Source of the DNA: Glossina fuscipes
Taxonomy: Eukaryota; Arthropoda; Insecta; Diptera; Glossinidae
Direction: 5' to 3'
Assembly: GCF_014805625.2 (NCBI RefSeq)
Contig: NW_023998414.1
Location: 28,835,698 to 28,899,697, forward strand
Length of the DNA: 64,000 bases
In this document: positions 40,350-52,819 of the stretch, one piece after another
Layout: the number at the start of each line of letters is the position of its first letter
Numbering within the stretch: position 1 is the first letter of the stretch
Program-made: the position numbers and the translations under genes
The notes under the pieces: model-generated
What the model was told of the DNA's origin: nothing
Seen by the model: only the letters and a program-made list of their open reading frames with translations
Database searches by the model: none

Positions 40350-40760
40350 CTTGCGAGCTGTTATCTCGTGCACACTGAAACTAATAGAGCTATCATCATT
40401 TTGGATAAGTTCTTCTAGTCGGGCAGGGCCGTCAGTTTGCCTAATGCAATTATTGCTATGTTTGACTTTTCCGAATAAGGCGTTATATGGAAAGTGGCTA
40501 AAAAAGTGTTGCGATTCGAACCATTTTCAAGAGCATGCTGCTTTGGGCCGTGACAACTCGTTGTACTATATTTTATCAAATTATTTAATTATATATTAGA
40601 TATCTTAAAAATTGCGGGCCTAATGTGTTGAGCACCAAAACTACATGAACAAACAGCAGGCTGACGGACAGACAGACAGAAAACCTTATAATAAAAATTA
40701 GGTCTACCTCAAGTCCTTTAAGATGTTGTACACATGCTTAATATACCTTCGTACCGCAAA
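40350..40760 (+). repeat. Dispersed repeat copy
   Basis: GGCGTTATATGGAAAGTGGC, CAAAACTACATGAACAAACA, GACGGACAGACAGACAG, CTCAAGTCCTTTAAGATGTT and CTTAATATACCTTCGTACCG match 1370-1800 and 51230-51600. Confidence 0.62.
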
Positions 40761-41518
40761 TAGCATAGTGTATAAATATAAATTAATATTTAATTTTTCG
40801 TATATTTGATAACAACAAATTTATATGAAATGTGATAAGCATAACATTAATTATTTAGAAGTAATGGTTTTAATTAATATCATTTATATTATTTATATAT
40901 ATAATATTTATTAGGCAGCTCAAGATTCTACATGTATTGCATGAACTCTTCAGGTACCTGATAGTTGAATACTTATCATATAAGGCGGTCGCAAGAGAAA
41001 CACGTTTTGAAACGCTTTACTGCGTCTAATTAGGGTATTAGATGAGAGACTCGACCGATTGTTGTAATATTCTCGCTTGTCCAGTCCGCATATATGCATT
41101 TGATCTGTTTAACATTAACTCATTTATGGTAGAAAATCTGGTTGTTGTGTCGTTGTTGTTGTTGTTGTTGTTGTTAAAACAGCATCGTTGTAGTAAAACT
41201 AACTCCTCGAGTGCACCACATTTAATTTGTTGTTGACTCTATTTTTTTTAAGCTCATGTAGACGAACTGTTAACTTGTCTTTCAAGTGAAAGTGATAGTG
41301 AACTTCAATGACCCTCACATAATTTTTGAGATTATAAGCATTTCTTTTCAAGCATTTAGTTTCTTTTGTTTCTTCTCCTTCGCCTTCGTCTTCTTCTTCA
41401 TTGATCATTGACTTTGAATGAAATGAACACAAGCTGCCCTGATGTCTGCGCAAATGTTTGCTATAAAAGATTATCATAAGATTAAAATAAATCAAATTTT
41501 TTTTTTATTTTTTTTTTT

Positions 41519-41559
<41 letters not shown>

Positions 41560-42224
41560 TTAATGTTTATTTATGTTTCAATTTCATTTCAAGTCTTTAA
41601 ACTTAACTAAATAAGATAGAAGGTAAAAAAAAAAAAAAGAAATTCATTTTTATTACACATTAACTAAACGAATTTTTTTTCCATTATTTGTAAATGATTT
41701 TGTGACTAAACGATTTTTTTTTTTTTTTTTTTCGTTTCTTTTTTTCTGAATGCAATCGATATATATATGTATTGTACAGGCCGGATTAAAAAGTAAAACA
41801 TTATGTAGGTTTCGATTAATTGTTAGATAATAAGGTTAATTTATTGTCAGCAAATTTAACGGCGTCGTTCAATTGCATTTAGAAACGAAAAGTAAAGAGG
41901 GAAAATTTAAAACAAGTTTTCTTAGCTACCGCGAGGGGGGATATATTAAATAAACGCGTATGCTTGCAACAATTGCAAATATTCATCGATTGCAAGCATT
42001 CATTCTTTCCATTTGCAGTGCATCTTGATCAGCGCAGATTTCCTAGGAACTTGATCTTTTTATATTTTTTCCTTCATTCAATTCAACTCAATTTGAAATA
42101 TGATTATTGGAATACTTGCATGTATTTCGATCGGCGACATCCATTGGTGACCATGATATGAAGTAATGCAAAGTATCAGTGTGCATAACGATTAAATTCA
42201 ATAATTTTGACCTTTCTCTGTTTA

Positions 42225-43200
42225 GTATTATTGGGTTAGTCAGTGTGTATCGTCGGTAATTATGGAACGATCAAAATTGCATTTTCGATATACGTTACTT
42301 TTGCTGCTTGATTTGAAAAAATCTGCTGCAGAAGCTAATCAAACACTTTCACAAATATATAGTGATGCGACTTCATCGTATCCCATCACTGTGCCGTTCG
42401 ATATCTGTGACAAAGGACCTGATCTGAACGAACAAAAGAATTCAAAGAGAATGAGTCGCAAAACTTATTGGACAAAAACGCAGCTCAAACTCGCAAACGA
42501 ACTCAAAGAACTTTTGAACATCTTAGCAGTTGATGAAAATGGCTACCACACGAATCGACTGAAAATGCCACTTCGAACCATTTCAACATCGCAGCTTCAT
42601 TGTTTACCAGGCACAAAAAGGAACACTTTTCTGTGGTGCATCGTAACTGGCGATTTAAAGTGGTTCCAAGCGCGAAAAGCTATTAATTAATCTAGAAGAG
42701 ACATCAAATTTTACGTGGACGTGGTGTATTACGAACTACTTAAACCGAATGGAAATGTTACTGGATACGTCTATCAAAGTCAGTTGAAAAAAATTAAACG
42801 ATTTCTTGTTGCTAAAGAGACACAAAGTCATCCTCTTGCATGACAACGCTCGGACACACGTTGCAGGACTTGTCAAAGATACAGTGTTGCAGCTCGAATA
42901 GAAAGTTCGGCCGCACCGAACTTCATACTTGCCAGACATAGGGCCTTCTGATTACCACTTGTTCAGATCGATGCAGCATGGCTTGGCTGCGGCACGATTG
43001 TGCCGCTGCTGAATGCTGAAGAAGTGCGCTGATTGGATCGCTGCTAAATCAATATCGATGATGATCGAAAATATTTCGATTAATGTCTATTGCAACAATT
43101 TTTTTCAACAAATGCTTTTTTTTTTTTTTGAATGAAATAATGATCAGAATACATGCAAATACCTATTTGAATTTATTCGAACACCAACTGTATGTTATTA
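42225..43200 (+). mobile_element. Decayed mariner element, near full-length transposase pseudogene
   Basis: An ATG at 42262 opens 142 codons: MERSKLHFRYTLLLLLDLKK (the mariner N-terminus), frame-disturbed sequence, then CIVTGDLKWFQARKA, matching the IVTGDEKW block with the first catalytic Asp. After a stop, the other frames give VDVVYYELLKPNGNVT, VILLHDNARTHVAG with the second Asp (42830-42860), and SDYHLFRSMQHGLA with the third Asp (about 42950-42980). Several frameshifts and stops separate these pieces, so it is inactive. TTGGGTTAG at 42231 may be the left terminal repeat. I could not define the right end. Confidence 0.85.
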
Positions 43201-44269
43201 CCCGTGCGATATCTTATATGAATTATGTTGAGTCTCAAAACTCCAATAGGATAATGTTACATACATAAGTTTACAAAATGCAAACTGCTTGCATATATTC
43301 GAGCAGTGTACTGCTTGCTTAGCAAAAAAATCAAAACTAATATCGAAACTGAATGCGTATCAAAACGTTCGAGCTAAACCAAACATTATTCCCATTTTGT
43401 TCTTGCTCTCTTTTTTTTTTTTTTTTTTTGTTATTATTATTTAAAGTAAAAATTCACAGACATATCTGAAGCACTTAACCTACTTTAGTATCTGTAAAAG
43501 CGTATTAATTTTTTTAATAAAAAAAAAAAAAAAAAAAAAATTGCTTGCATGCCACATATCATTTGATATGTATTCAGAGTAAATCTACATATTTTGTCAT
43601 GAAAAATATAAATTATTTTAAATACTTATTAGAATTCAATCTGATCTTTTGATCACGGCTTCCAAGTGTCAAAACATTGCTTAGTATGTATCAGCTGGTG
43701 ATCTAGTTTAACTTAATAAATTAATTCATAATTGCAGAAAAGTTAATTTTATTTTTTATTTTATTTTTATTTGTGTGTGTGTGTGTGTGTGTGTGTTAAT
43801 GTAACGCAAATGTAAGAAGATAAAAAATCATTTTGCGGCGAACCTTGAATCGTAGCATTTCTGTGTTTGTACTCGTCAATGGAAGTAATTGAATATTAGG
43901 CCAAATTGTATGCAAAAATACTTTTCCAATTGCGTGCCTGTTGAAGTCGACATAATAAGCTTAAAACTTAAATACTTTCCGCCTTTTCTTTTGAGGTTAA
44001 ATTTGAAAATTATTTTATATATCAGCTACACGAACGTAACGAATCATCGCTTATTATATCCATCGCCCGCAGTTTACTACACATGATACATGTATATAAA
44101 TAAATCAGATACATAATTAAGATGGACATCGAAAATCGCGTAAACAGTTTATGTGTACTTCTTTAACTTAATTAACGTAGAATTGATTTAGTGAATGACA
44201 TGTTTCCCTTTTAAAATCACGCTTACCATCTCGAGAGAAAAAATTAATTTTTTTTTTTTTTTTTTTTTT

Positions 44270-44720
44270 TGTTTGTACCCACCGCTATAAGATGGGGATA
44301 TACCCATTTTCAGACGCCCTATAAAGTATATAGGTTCTTGATCAGCGTGAAATTCTGAGCTGATCAGTAGTCATGTCTGTCCGTCTTGCCGGTGTATGTT
44401 ATTGGCGCTCTCGCGGTCGCAAAAATTAAGATATCAATTTCAATTTTGGTAGAAATATTGGAAGTTTCTACGCGCAGATTGGTATTGAAAATGGGCCATA
44501 TTGGTCATAGCAGAAGTGTGCAGTGGACCGTAAACTGCACGCAACTCTGTTTTTCTTTTTCTGATTTTTGCTCGTTATTCGGAAATCGTTAAAGTTAGAA
44601 GATTGAAATTTCCCATATTTACTTAACGCAGCCCTCTACTTTTTCGGTTCAAAAATGAGACCAACTGGCCACACTCACACAAACTTACGAGTAATTAAAT
44701 TTTATTTTTTTCACTTCTTT
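44270..44720 (-). repeat. Dispersed repeat copy, minus orientation
   Basis: TATAAAGTATATAGGTTCTT, GATCAGCGTGAAATTCTGAG, TGTCTGTCCGTCTTGCC and GACCAACTGGCCACACTCAC are the reverse forms of the landmarks at 37560 and 47640. Confidence 0.6.
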
Positions 44721-44814
44721 AAGGTTTTATTCTTGTTTATCATGTCCGGCAAACACAGGCAGATTGGGTAAAACTACTTTGTAAAACTCCTCAAATGAGG
44801 ATATATTATCTGCC

Positions 44815-44926
44815 TAGAAACGGATCAATTTTAAAATGAACATGATAGACACCGCACTCGACTTTTCTTAATAATATCAGCGAAATGGGTATCAAATAAA
44901 AGAACTTGAAGAGTAAAATGCGAAAA
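44815..44926 (+). repeat. Dispersed repeat, shared in reverse with 47324-47480
   Basis: CGAAATGGGTATCAAA (44881-44896) and the following AGAACTTGAAGAGTAAAATG match the reverse complement of 47387-47431 with few differences. The preceding GATAGACACCGCACTC and AATAATATCAG also have counterparts there. The family is not recognised. Confidence 0.65.
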
Positions 44927-45288
44927 ACATAGTGATGGGTATGCGAAATTCGCATTGTCAGCAATATCGATAAAGTGCTGCCAAATTGTATAAAAATATG
45001 AATAAAACTTTACATCGGAATATGCACGAGACGATATACGTTTCAGTGTGGAATCAATTGTCGTACATTAAATGAATGAAAAAATTTAAGTGAAACCAGA
45101 CATAATTCATTCTTTATTATTGTTTCTATTTTTTAAGGCGCCTTCAATTATATTTAAATATATTTGAAAATTTGTTAAGACAAATGAAAATGATTGTTAT
45201 CCGATTAAACAAAGCGCTTGGTCACCTTAATCACATGCAAATATTTCACCTGCAGATTATTTAACAACAATAAGAATAAAATGTATAA

Positions 45289-45308
45289 ACAAACATGTAC
45301 ATGTTTGT
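45289..45308. repeat. Perfect 20-bp palindrome
   Basis: ACAAACATGTACATGTTTGT equals its own reverse complement. It stands alone in AT-rich sequence and could be a dimeric factor site or chance. Confidence 0.8.
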
Positions 45309-47323
45309 AGCAATTTAAGTATTAATGTTTGTTTTCAGTACATCTGAGCATTTACGTTTGTTTTTAAATGTTGTGTATAACGTTGCTGTTGGTGCATATA
45401 TAACCTGTTATTATCATGAACACTCCTTTATTTATAAATTTCATTCTAATAATATGCATTTATATGTATGTGCATATACATGTATAAATAAACATTGATA
45501 CAGTATATGAACTTTATTGAAAAGAATAATAAATAGATAAAATAATATTTGGTTGAAAATGAATTTTAGATACCCTTCACATTTAAATACATACATAAAA
45601 ATATATATATTTGCAAATTAAATGCATAACAGATAAGATAAATAGCATATTTTCCAACAGATCGCTTCAGAATTGTTTAACACATTTCATTAAGCCATAC
45701 TATGGTGCAGCTTAAGTGGATGCTCAGTAGGTATCGATTGGGTGTAAATTCACTACGCTGCAGTCACTCCCGATTCTCCTCGCTTTTCACATCGCTTTAC
45801 AGACATCGCCCGGGGGGAAAGAATAGCGCTTTTCGAAAACGACAATCCGTAGATAAATGAAATTAAAAAATGAAACATTTCGAAGTATATTCATCCCAAT
45901 CCCCAAGTGACCAGTGAAAAATTTAGATTTTTCTCGGCGTATTCTTGTTGTTGGAAAGAAACGAAATCGAGCCATTTTTGAAGAGATTGATCATGGACGA
46001 CAATTGACGGGTCAGATACGGCAACAATGTGCGTAAAACATCGTAATCAACGGTGAATGAAGCCGCATACTTTCTTTATGTTGGATGATATAGGAAGGAA
46101 TATTTACATTTTGAACTGCTTCAACCTGGTCACATGAATAATTGCACTTGCTATAGCTCTCATCTAGAGAGCTCAATGATGGACTTTTTTGTTAAAACAA
46201 AATATAACATATACGACGGACTTTGCCCGATCCGATTGCAACTTGTTTCGCATTTTAATGCAACGATGACTTCAGAAGATGTCTCTGAAAATCACTTCAC
46301 CCAATTAAATTGGGAAATTTTATATAATAATACGATCTTTCCCTAGCTTCAGATAGAAAAATGCTCGCAACATTTTGCTAACCGGGATGAATATTCCGAA
46401 TTCCGATTCGGCAATCATTTCAAATATTTGTATAGTTTACCCAGTTTAGGTGAAAATAATGTTGAAATTCTAGTTTCTATTATGTTAAACGAACTTTATG
46501 GCACAAAGACGAATTATTGGTCACATACTTTTAAATTTGTTCTTTATCACTCAAGTAAAAATAATAATACCTCAACTGGAGATTTACTTGAGGATGCCAG
46601 CTATATATTTATAATTTGATAGAGGAGCGGGATCAATAGATAATCAAATAATCATTATCAAGTCAAATATATATATATATATATATATTACAAGATCTGT
46701 AATCTCGTGACGTTACTGTTACAAACTGAACGATAAATGCGTTTCACTTAAAACGGGCAAGGGAGTGTATAATTAAATAAATTAAAGAAGCGATTATTAA
46801 GCTTGAATTCAGTGAAGCCTAAAAATAGCGGTAATAGAAGAATAAATAAAGAGTTAATATATAATTAAACATATACAACAGAAGAAGAATTGAAATAATA
46901 ACGAGAACACTACGTTCATCCATTCATTTGCATTTTAATGAAACACATCTCTTAGCAAACTATGCGCATCATTCTAAGCCATTTAGCTTGAATTAATAAT
47001 CAAGCGTCTGAAGACTAGAAGAAGAAGTATAAATCATATTTATTGCGTCAAGCAATTCCGATTTAAATGCCGCCCAGATTGATCTATTGCCTATGGCTAG
47101 CAAAGGAATTTATATACAAAAATATTTTTGATTTTCTTGCCAGCGCGATCGGAAACATTTTCAATAATAACAGTAAGATAGTTGTATTCGATTGTGATCA
47201 CGTCGCGCAAACGCATCATCATTCAAATTTTTACCTCTCCATAATTTTATTTATGGTCATAAACAAATGAATGGGTGAAGATTTGTCTTTCATCTTTTAG
47301 TTCGCTAAAAGTTATTGCGACGA

Positions 47324-47480
47324 GAAAAATTAATCCAACACGTGGTGACGCCAACCATAACTAATTTGGAAATAACACATTTACCTTGTCGCCTTCTACT
47401 CTCCAAGTACTTTCATTTGATACCCATATCGCGGATGTTGTTGGGAAAAAATTAATCCACCACGTCGTGGTGTCCGCCAT
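47324..47480 (-). repeat. Dispersed repeat, reverse copy, with a duplicated end
   Basis: The middle (47387-47431) is homologous in reverse to 44881-44926. Its two ends carry near-identical direct repeats: AAAAATTAATCCAACACGTG (47325) and AAAAATTAATCCACCACGTC (about 47447). The second contains the palindrome CACCACG-T-CGTGGTG. Confidence 0.62.
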
Positions 47481-47639
47481 ATATATATATCTTATAATGA
47501 ACGCACTTTTAGGCAACTAATCTATCTTCATTTGAGGAATGTGTAAAGTAATTTTCAACATTCTGGCTTGTTTATCTGATAATTAATAAGCAGAAAACCT
47601 CAAAAAATTAAAAAATAGTAAATTTAATCACTTATAAGT

Positions 47640-48030
47640 TTTTGTGGGCGTGGCCGATTTGTTTACATAAAATGCAGAATTTTTTTGTAAGTAATGGGCG
47701 TAAATCCACAAATTTTTTGCTTAGAGAAGCATAATTGTGTTCGCTGTGTTTTACGCTTTACTACGGACGTGTGCTCTGAGCAATTTGACTCGCTTTCAGT
47801 ACAAACTTCCCGGTAGAAAGTTTGAATGTTTCTACCAAATTTGAACTGAATATATTCATTTTTGCGATCAGGAGAGCGTCAAGCAAAACACACCACACAG
47901 AAGGACCGACATGAACGGTTCAATCGATTCAGAATTTCGCCCTGATCAAGAGTATATATAATACGTACTTTATAGTTTCGCTGAAGATGATGATAAAATG
48001 AATATGACCTCGTCCCCCGGTGATGAATAG
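47640..48030 (+). repeat. Dispersed repeat copy
   Basis: GTGGGCGTGGCCGATTTG (47643), a degenerate core ACACAGAAGGACCGACATGA, TTCGCCCTGATCAAGAGTAT, CTTTATAGTTTCGCTGAAGA, and GACCTCGTCCCCCGGTGATG show the family order. Confidence 0.62.
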
Positions 48031-49029
48031 AACAAATAGCATAATCAGTTTAAGGCGAATCTTTGATATCCACTATCTTAAGCTAACCTATAAAATTTTG
48101 AAAATTATTTTCTGAAGCTTGATCGTATTAGTTTGGTAAATATTAATATTTTTGTGTTAAGCTTTTAGTTAACTATGACGAATATTTGTACGATAAATGA
48201 TGCTTAGGTAATATATTAACATAATCCATTCAACTGAAAGCCGACTTTTTAGCCGATCGCATTTTTCGCAGACTCTAGTGTAAGGACGGATGTATTGTAT
48301 TTATTTTATTCACTAATAATAAAAGGTTCAGCTTACTTACTCAAAGCAGGCGACAAATAAGCTCGCTTATGGAAACAATTATTACGTGCGCTAATTGGGT
48401 TCAGCGAATGCATCGCGACCGGGCACGAATTTCTTAATAAGAAATTTACTTAACTTGCAAGCATTAACTAAGCACGGCCGGTTATGTCAATTAATAAGTA
48501 AGTGGAACGCTTGCCAAGAAATAACCTCAAAAACTAAGTAAAGTGAATTGTGCTTGTTGTATGTCTGATTGAATACATAGGCGAAATGAAATGATGTGTG
48601 CAAATGAAAATATAAACACTTTTCAAATGAATAACAGCCTGAAAGGATATACTATATAGCAACGCTACACCAGACCTAAAAAGAAAACCAAAATAATAGT
48701 ATTCGAGGAACTTATTAAGCATATTGTTATGGCATGTCGCGTAGTAGATAAGAATCGAGACTAACAAATCGGTGTGCTGTGGACCATACTTAGTTGTAGC
48801 CATAATGAGTGCTCAGGGGATAAAACCATAGCAACACCTACCGATTTAGGTTCTCTATCTATTCTCTATCGTTTCTTCTGCTTCTTCTTCATCATTACAG
48901 TCTAACATGGTATAAAGAACGTCTCTCCATAGCGATCGGAGATATTGAAAAAAAAAGGATGTTAAGAAAAAAAATTATTGTTTATTGATTATGAACAATA
49001 AACAATGACATCACTGGAACCATTCTCGC

Positions 49030-49510
49030 GATAAGCATTAAATGTAAAGTCCGTCCATGTATGATGTGCTTCGACCTAAGCTTCGACGAACGCTATTGAA
49101 TACGATTTGGATCGGTCCACTTTCTAAACCACTCCGCATATAACGCGTTATTTTCAAGTGCCATTTTATGGGAAAAAATTGCAATTTTCAAAATTTCTCG
49201 ACAAAGCACGCTCTTTGGCGCTGCTGAGGCAATTTTTTGAACCCTCTCTCATGTAGCTGTTCGTACCAAAACTACATTTTTGTAGAGAAAATGGAAAACT
49301 AATTCATAATAGTAAATTGATAAAGAAAACAACCTTAACGAATTTGGACTACGTGAATGCATTTTTTGGATACCAGCGCATATAAGGATTTCCCCAATGT
49401 GCAGACTTCGCATGATATGTGTAACATTTGACGTATTATTCCCAAAACGGATGAATAACTGTGTTAGGCGAAGTGATGTACGGTATCCAATTGTCGGCCT
49501 TGCCCGGCTA
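49030..49510 (+). repeat. Dispersed repeat copy
   Basis: It opens AAAGTCCGTCCATGTATGAT, continues with CCGCATATAACGCGTTATTT and AATTTCTCGACAAAGCACGC, and ends with GTACCAAAACTACATTTTTG and GTTAGGCGAAGTGATG. It shares landmarks with 14460-14940 and 25135-25460. Confidence 0.55.
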
Positions 49511-50212
49511 TAATGTTCTTACTTACTTTCTTCCCGATAGCAGCTATCAACAAATTAATTAATATACATTTCTTAAGAGAAAAACGTGCCTTATGCGAAT
49601 TCATGTTTTTTGTGCTATTCTTATGATCATTTCCACACACGCACGCTTAGTACACATGAACTGACTACAAGCAATAAAAAGAAGGAAAAAAAAAAGAAAA
49701 ATTAGGAAATCTTTTAATATTAATCTTGTAAATAAAAAATTTCGTATGAAAGTTTCGATCCACGGCTGTACATATAATGCAATCTACTCTTGAAAAAAGG
49801 GAAAAAAAACATCGGCCGAGTACTCTACAATATTATCCCTCTTCCCTTTACCCACAAATATCCATGGGGAATTAAGGCTTACAAACGTAAGACAGATGGA
49901 GATATGCTTCCAGTTGTTAGATAAGTAAAAAAGTTTAAAAAAAAAGGAAAATTTTAACATACCGTTCGTAACAAGTGGCGAACTGTAACAGATATCAGTG
50001 CAAAGCTTCGTTTCGTGGTTTTTCTTCTTTTATTGCTTAAATTGATGGGTATTTAAGATTCGTCTTCAACTGAGAATATGATCATTTGACTTGTTATTTG
50101 AAATTTTCTAATCGAAGGCAACCTACAAGAAAATTTTAAATGAAAACTTTAATCGAACTTAAATCGCATATTGTGATAATTCATTTTACCCCTTTATTTA
50201 TTTATTTATTTG

Positions 50213-50215
<3 letters not shown>

Positions 50216-50258
<43 letters not shown>
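50216..50258 (+). repeat. (GT)n microsatellite
   Basis: About 21 GT units. A second run of about 18 units lies at 50818-50852. The open frames across both encode Cys-Val runs. Confidence 0.85.
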
Positions 50259-50259
<1 letters not shown>

Positions 50260-50814
50260 CATTCTACTCATAATAGTTATCTAAATGAAAGACTTGTTCT
50301 ACTTGCCTTACGTTTTCTGTTTGTGTTTATATCTTTAAATATTATAAACTCTCTTCAGTAAAATAACTGTAATTTTTCGCATTTTGTTATTGTGTTTTTT
50401 TTTTTTTTTTTTTTTTTTTGATCAGTAAACAATACAAAAGAAAGCAAACAAGTCAGTCACTACACTCCCATGGATAAATTACAATGTTATCATTTTGATA
50501 TCAACTCGCACATGTATGAACAAACAGGTGCTTGTGTATTCGTTAGAAATATGTAAGCATTGTCTTCCTGTTGTAAAATGAGATCAAGCCTTAATACACT
50601 ATAAGCATGTATGCATGTGTTCTAGTAAATTTATATGCAATCATTATACACACATCGTTCATAAAGTTAAATCACGCACTGTTTGATCCAAAGTCGTCAC
50701 ATCTGTCTCTCTCTCTTTGTATGTGTGTCGAATTTCCACATGTATTTGCTGTTTTTCTCCTTTTTTTTTTTTTTTAGTGTATATTTTTTTAAAGAAATAC
50801 GATCTTTTTATGTT

Positions 50815-50856
<42 letters not shown>

Positions 50857-51229
50857 TGCTCAATGTATGTATATATGTACATATATTTCATATATGAAAC
50901 GAAGATGTTACATATAAAATAACTTGTTTACCTTTTGTCAATCGTTGTTTACCGTAATATCAAGTGATTTGATTCTTTCATATTAAATATAAGTCGTCTG
51001 TGTACTTGGAGAAAAAAACAACAACTGTAATTTAATAATAAACATTAATTGTTATTAGATAGAGGGAGAGATCGTTTTTTTCCTTTTTTGCAATAAAACC
51101 GGAAGATCGGTATAAATGTAGGACTTTTATTGAAAAATCTATCAACTTGTCAGAAATGCTTCTCCTTTAATTCTATGAAGAGCGAAATACGAACAAATGA
51201 AAACCCGGCGGTGCGAGACGGCCCGCTAT

Positions 51230-51610
51230 TAAATACTTTAGAACAGTTGGTCTATTGCAGCCATTCTTTTAAAGACTTTTCAGAGTAATGCCTTATATGT
51301 GCACTCCCTAAAAAACTGGACCGATCCGAATCGCTTTCATTACCATACGTTAGTGGACCAAAAAACGTAGGTGTACCATCATCATCAAAATATCATCAAA
51401 ATATCTCAAAATTTGTGGCCTGCAGGTTGAACACAAAAAACGAGACGGACAGAGAGACAAATAAGCTTAGGTCGAGGCAAAAAGTAATTCGGAATCAATC
51501 GATATAATGAAAGTAGTGTGAGTCTGCCCTAAATCCTTCTGGGCATTGCAAGCGTTTGCACAAACTTAATATACCCTTGTACCACAAGTGGTGTAGGGTG
51601 TAAGAAGTTC
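51230..51610 (+). repeat. Dispersed repeat copy directly upstream of the LINE fragment
   Basis: GCCTTATATGTGCACTCCCT, CATCAAAATATCTCAAAATT, GAGACGGACAGAGAGACA, TCCTTCTGGGCATTGCAAGC and TATACCCTTGTACCACAAGT match 1370-1800 and 40350-40760. It ends about 90 bp before the LINE. Confidence 0.62.
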
Positions 51611-51690
51611 TCCCGGAACATTCTTTCTAAATTTTGTAAAGTTTACATATACATATAATATGTATATATATACATATATATATACATATA

Positions 51691-52819
51691 TATTCCGTAG
51701 AATCGCAATCACATCATCTTCAAGGTGATTTGAACAATTTGGTTGCATGGTGCTCCCTCAATCTTCTGAAGCTAAATCTAAATAAATGTAAGAAGCTTTC
51801 TTTCTTAAGAAGGAAGTCGTTTAGTACCCAATACTTCATTGATTCGCACAGGTTGGAAGACGTCGATTCGTTCATAGATTTAGGCGTTCTATTCGATTAT
51901 AGGTTACGTTTCAATTTGCATATTGAGTCCTCGTTAAGCAAAGCTAGGTCCGCTCTTGGTTTTATAAAGAGGTGGTCCAAAGAGCTTGATGATCCTTATA
52001 TTACTAAAAGGCTTTACACGTGTTTGGTTAGACCTATTCTTGAGTATGCCTCTGTTGTGTGGTCTCCTTCATATAGATGCTACGTAGGTTCAATTGAATC
52101 TATACAAAAGCAATTCTTGCTGTTTGCCCTTAGGAATTTGGGTTGGGACCCGATTTCCCCTCTTCCACCCTATGAAAATAGGTTGCTTCTGTTATCCTTA
52201 CCGTCACTCGAGAAACGTAGATTTGTTCTTGGGGTTTCCTTCCTAATCAAATTAATAAATGGTGCAATTGATTCGCCCGCATTACTTCGTGAGATTTGCT
52301 TTAATGTCCCTAACCGCTTCTCTAGGCACTTTATGTTGATAAAGCTTAGTCAATGCAAATATAACTTTGAACTGTTTAACCCGCTCAGAGTTGTTTGCAA
52401 GAACCTAAATGATGTCTATTATCTATTCTCATTAACGGACTCTTTAAAGTCCATTAAAGCAATTTTGCTCAACAAGCGCGATTTACCTATGTCGTACTTA
52501 AACTGATTTAACCTTAGATTTTGTCATTATGAGTCGAAAATTAATTTGTTGTTAACAATTATCGGTTGCCAAGCTTATGCATGTTTGCGATGGCTTAGGG
52601 GTTCACTTGCAATTTGGTCCTGTATCGGTTGTGGGTGTGGCTCTATGCTAATTGTGTACATGCTTTTTTTTTTTTTTTTTTCTTTTTTTTTTTTTTCCTC
52701 CTTATTTGTTTTATTGTACTTATACTAAGTTTTATTATTAAATTATTTTAAGATTTACTTAAGAGTCAATTGAACTCGACTGCTATTTTGTTTTAGTTGA
52801 GTTTCTTGTATAAGTGGAA

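Larger units (their letters stand above)
24780..42220. other. Long non-coding stretch with dispersed repeats
   Basis: No conserved coding. Besides the listed repeat copies it has long homopolymers (25754-25788 T, 33058-33092 A, 34708-34740 T, 41519-41554 T), (CT)n at 27691-27721, (AC)n at 27849-27886, (TA)n at 28167-28188, 29055-29088 and 40074-40106, and many short A/T runs. Open frames of 60-130 codons on both strands are built largely on these tracts. Confidence 0.6.
43200..51230. other. Non-coding stretch with repeats
   Basis: It contains A and T runs (43413-43429, 43519-43540, 44249-44271, 50396-50419), (GT)n at 43773-43796, 50216-50258 and 50818-50852, and a perfect 20-bp palindrome at 45289-45308. 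Two open frames at 46134 and 46428 have mixed codon use but no recognised similarity. Confidence 0.6.

Noticed and set aside
45787..45975. Minus-strand open frame considered as a further transposase fragment
   Set aside because: No transposase block could be recognised in any frame, so I do not assign it.
46134..46619. Two neighbouring plus-strand open frames considered as exons of one gene
   Set aside because: No conserved motif, and no convincing acceptor or donor at their edges.
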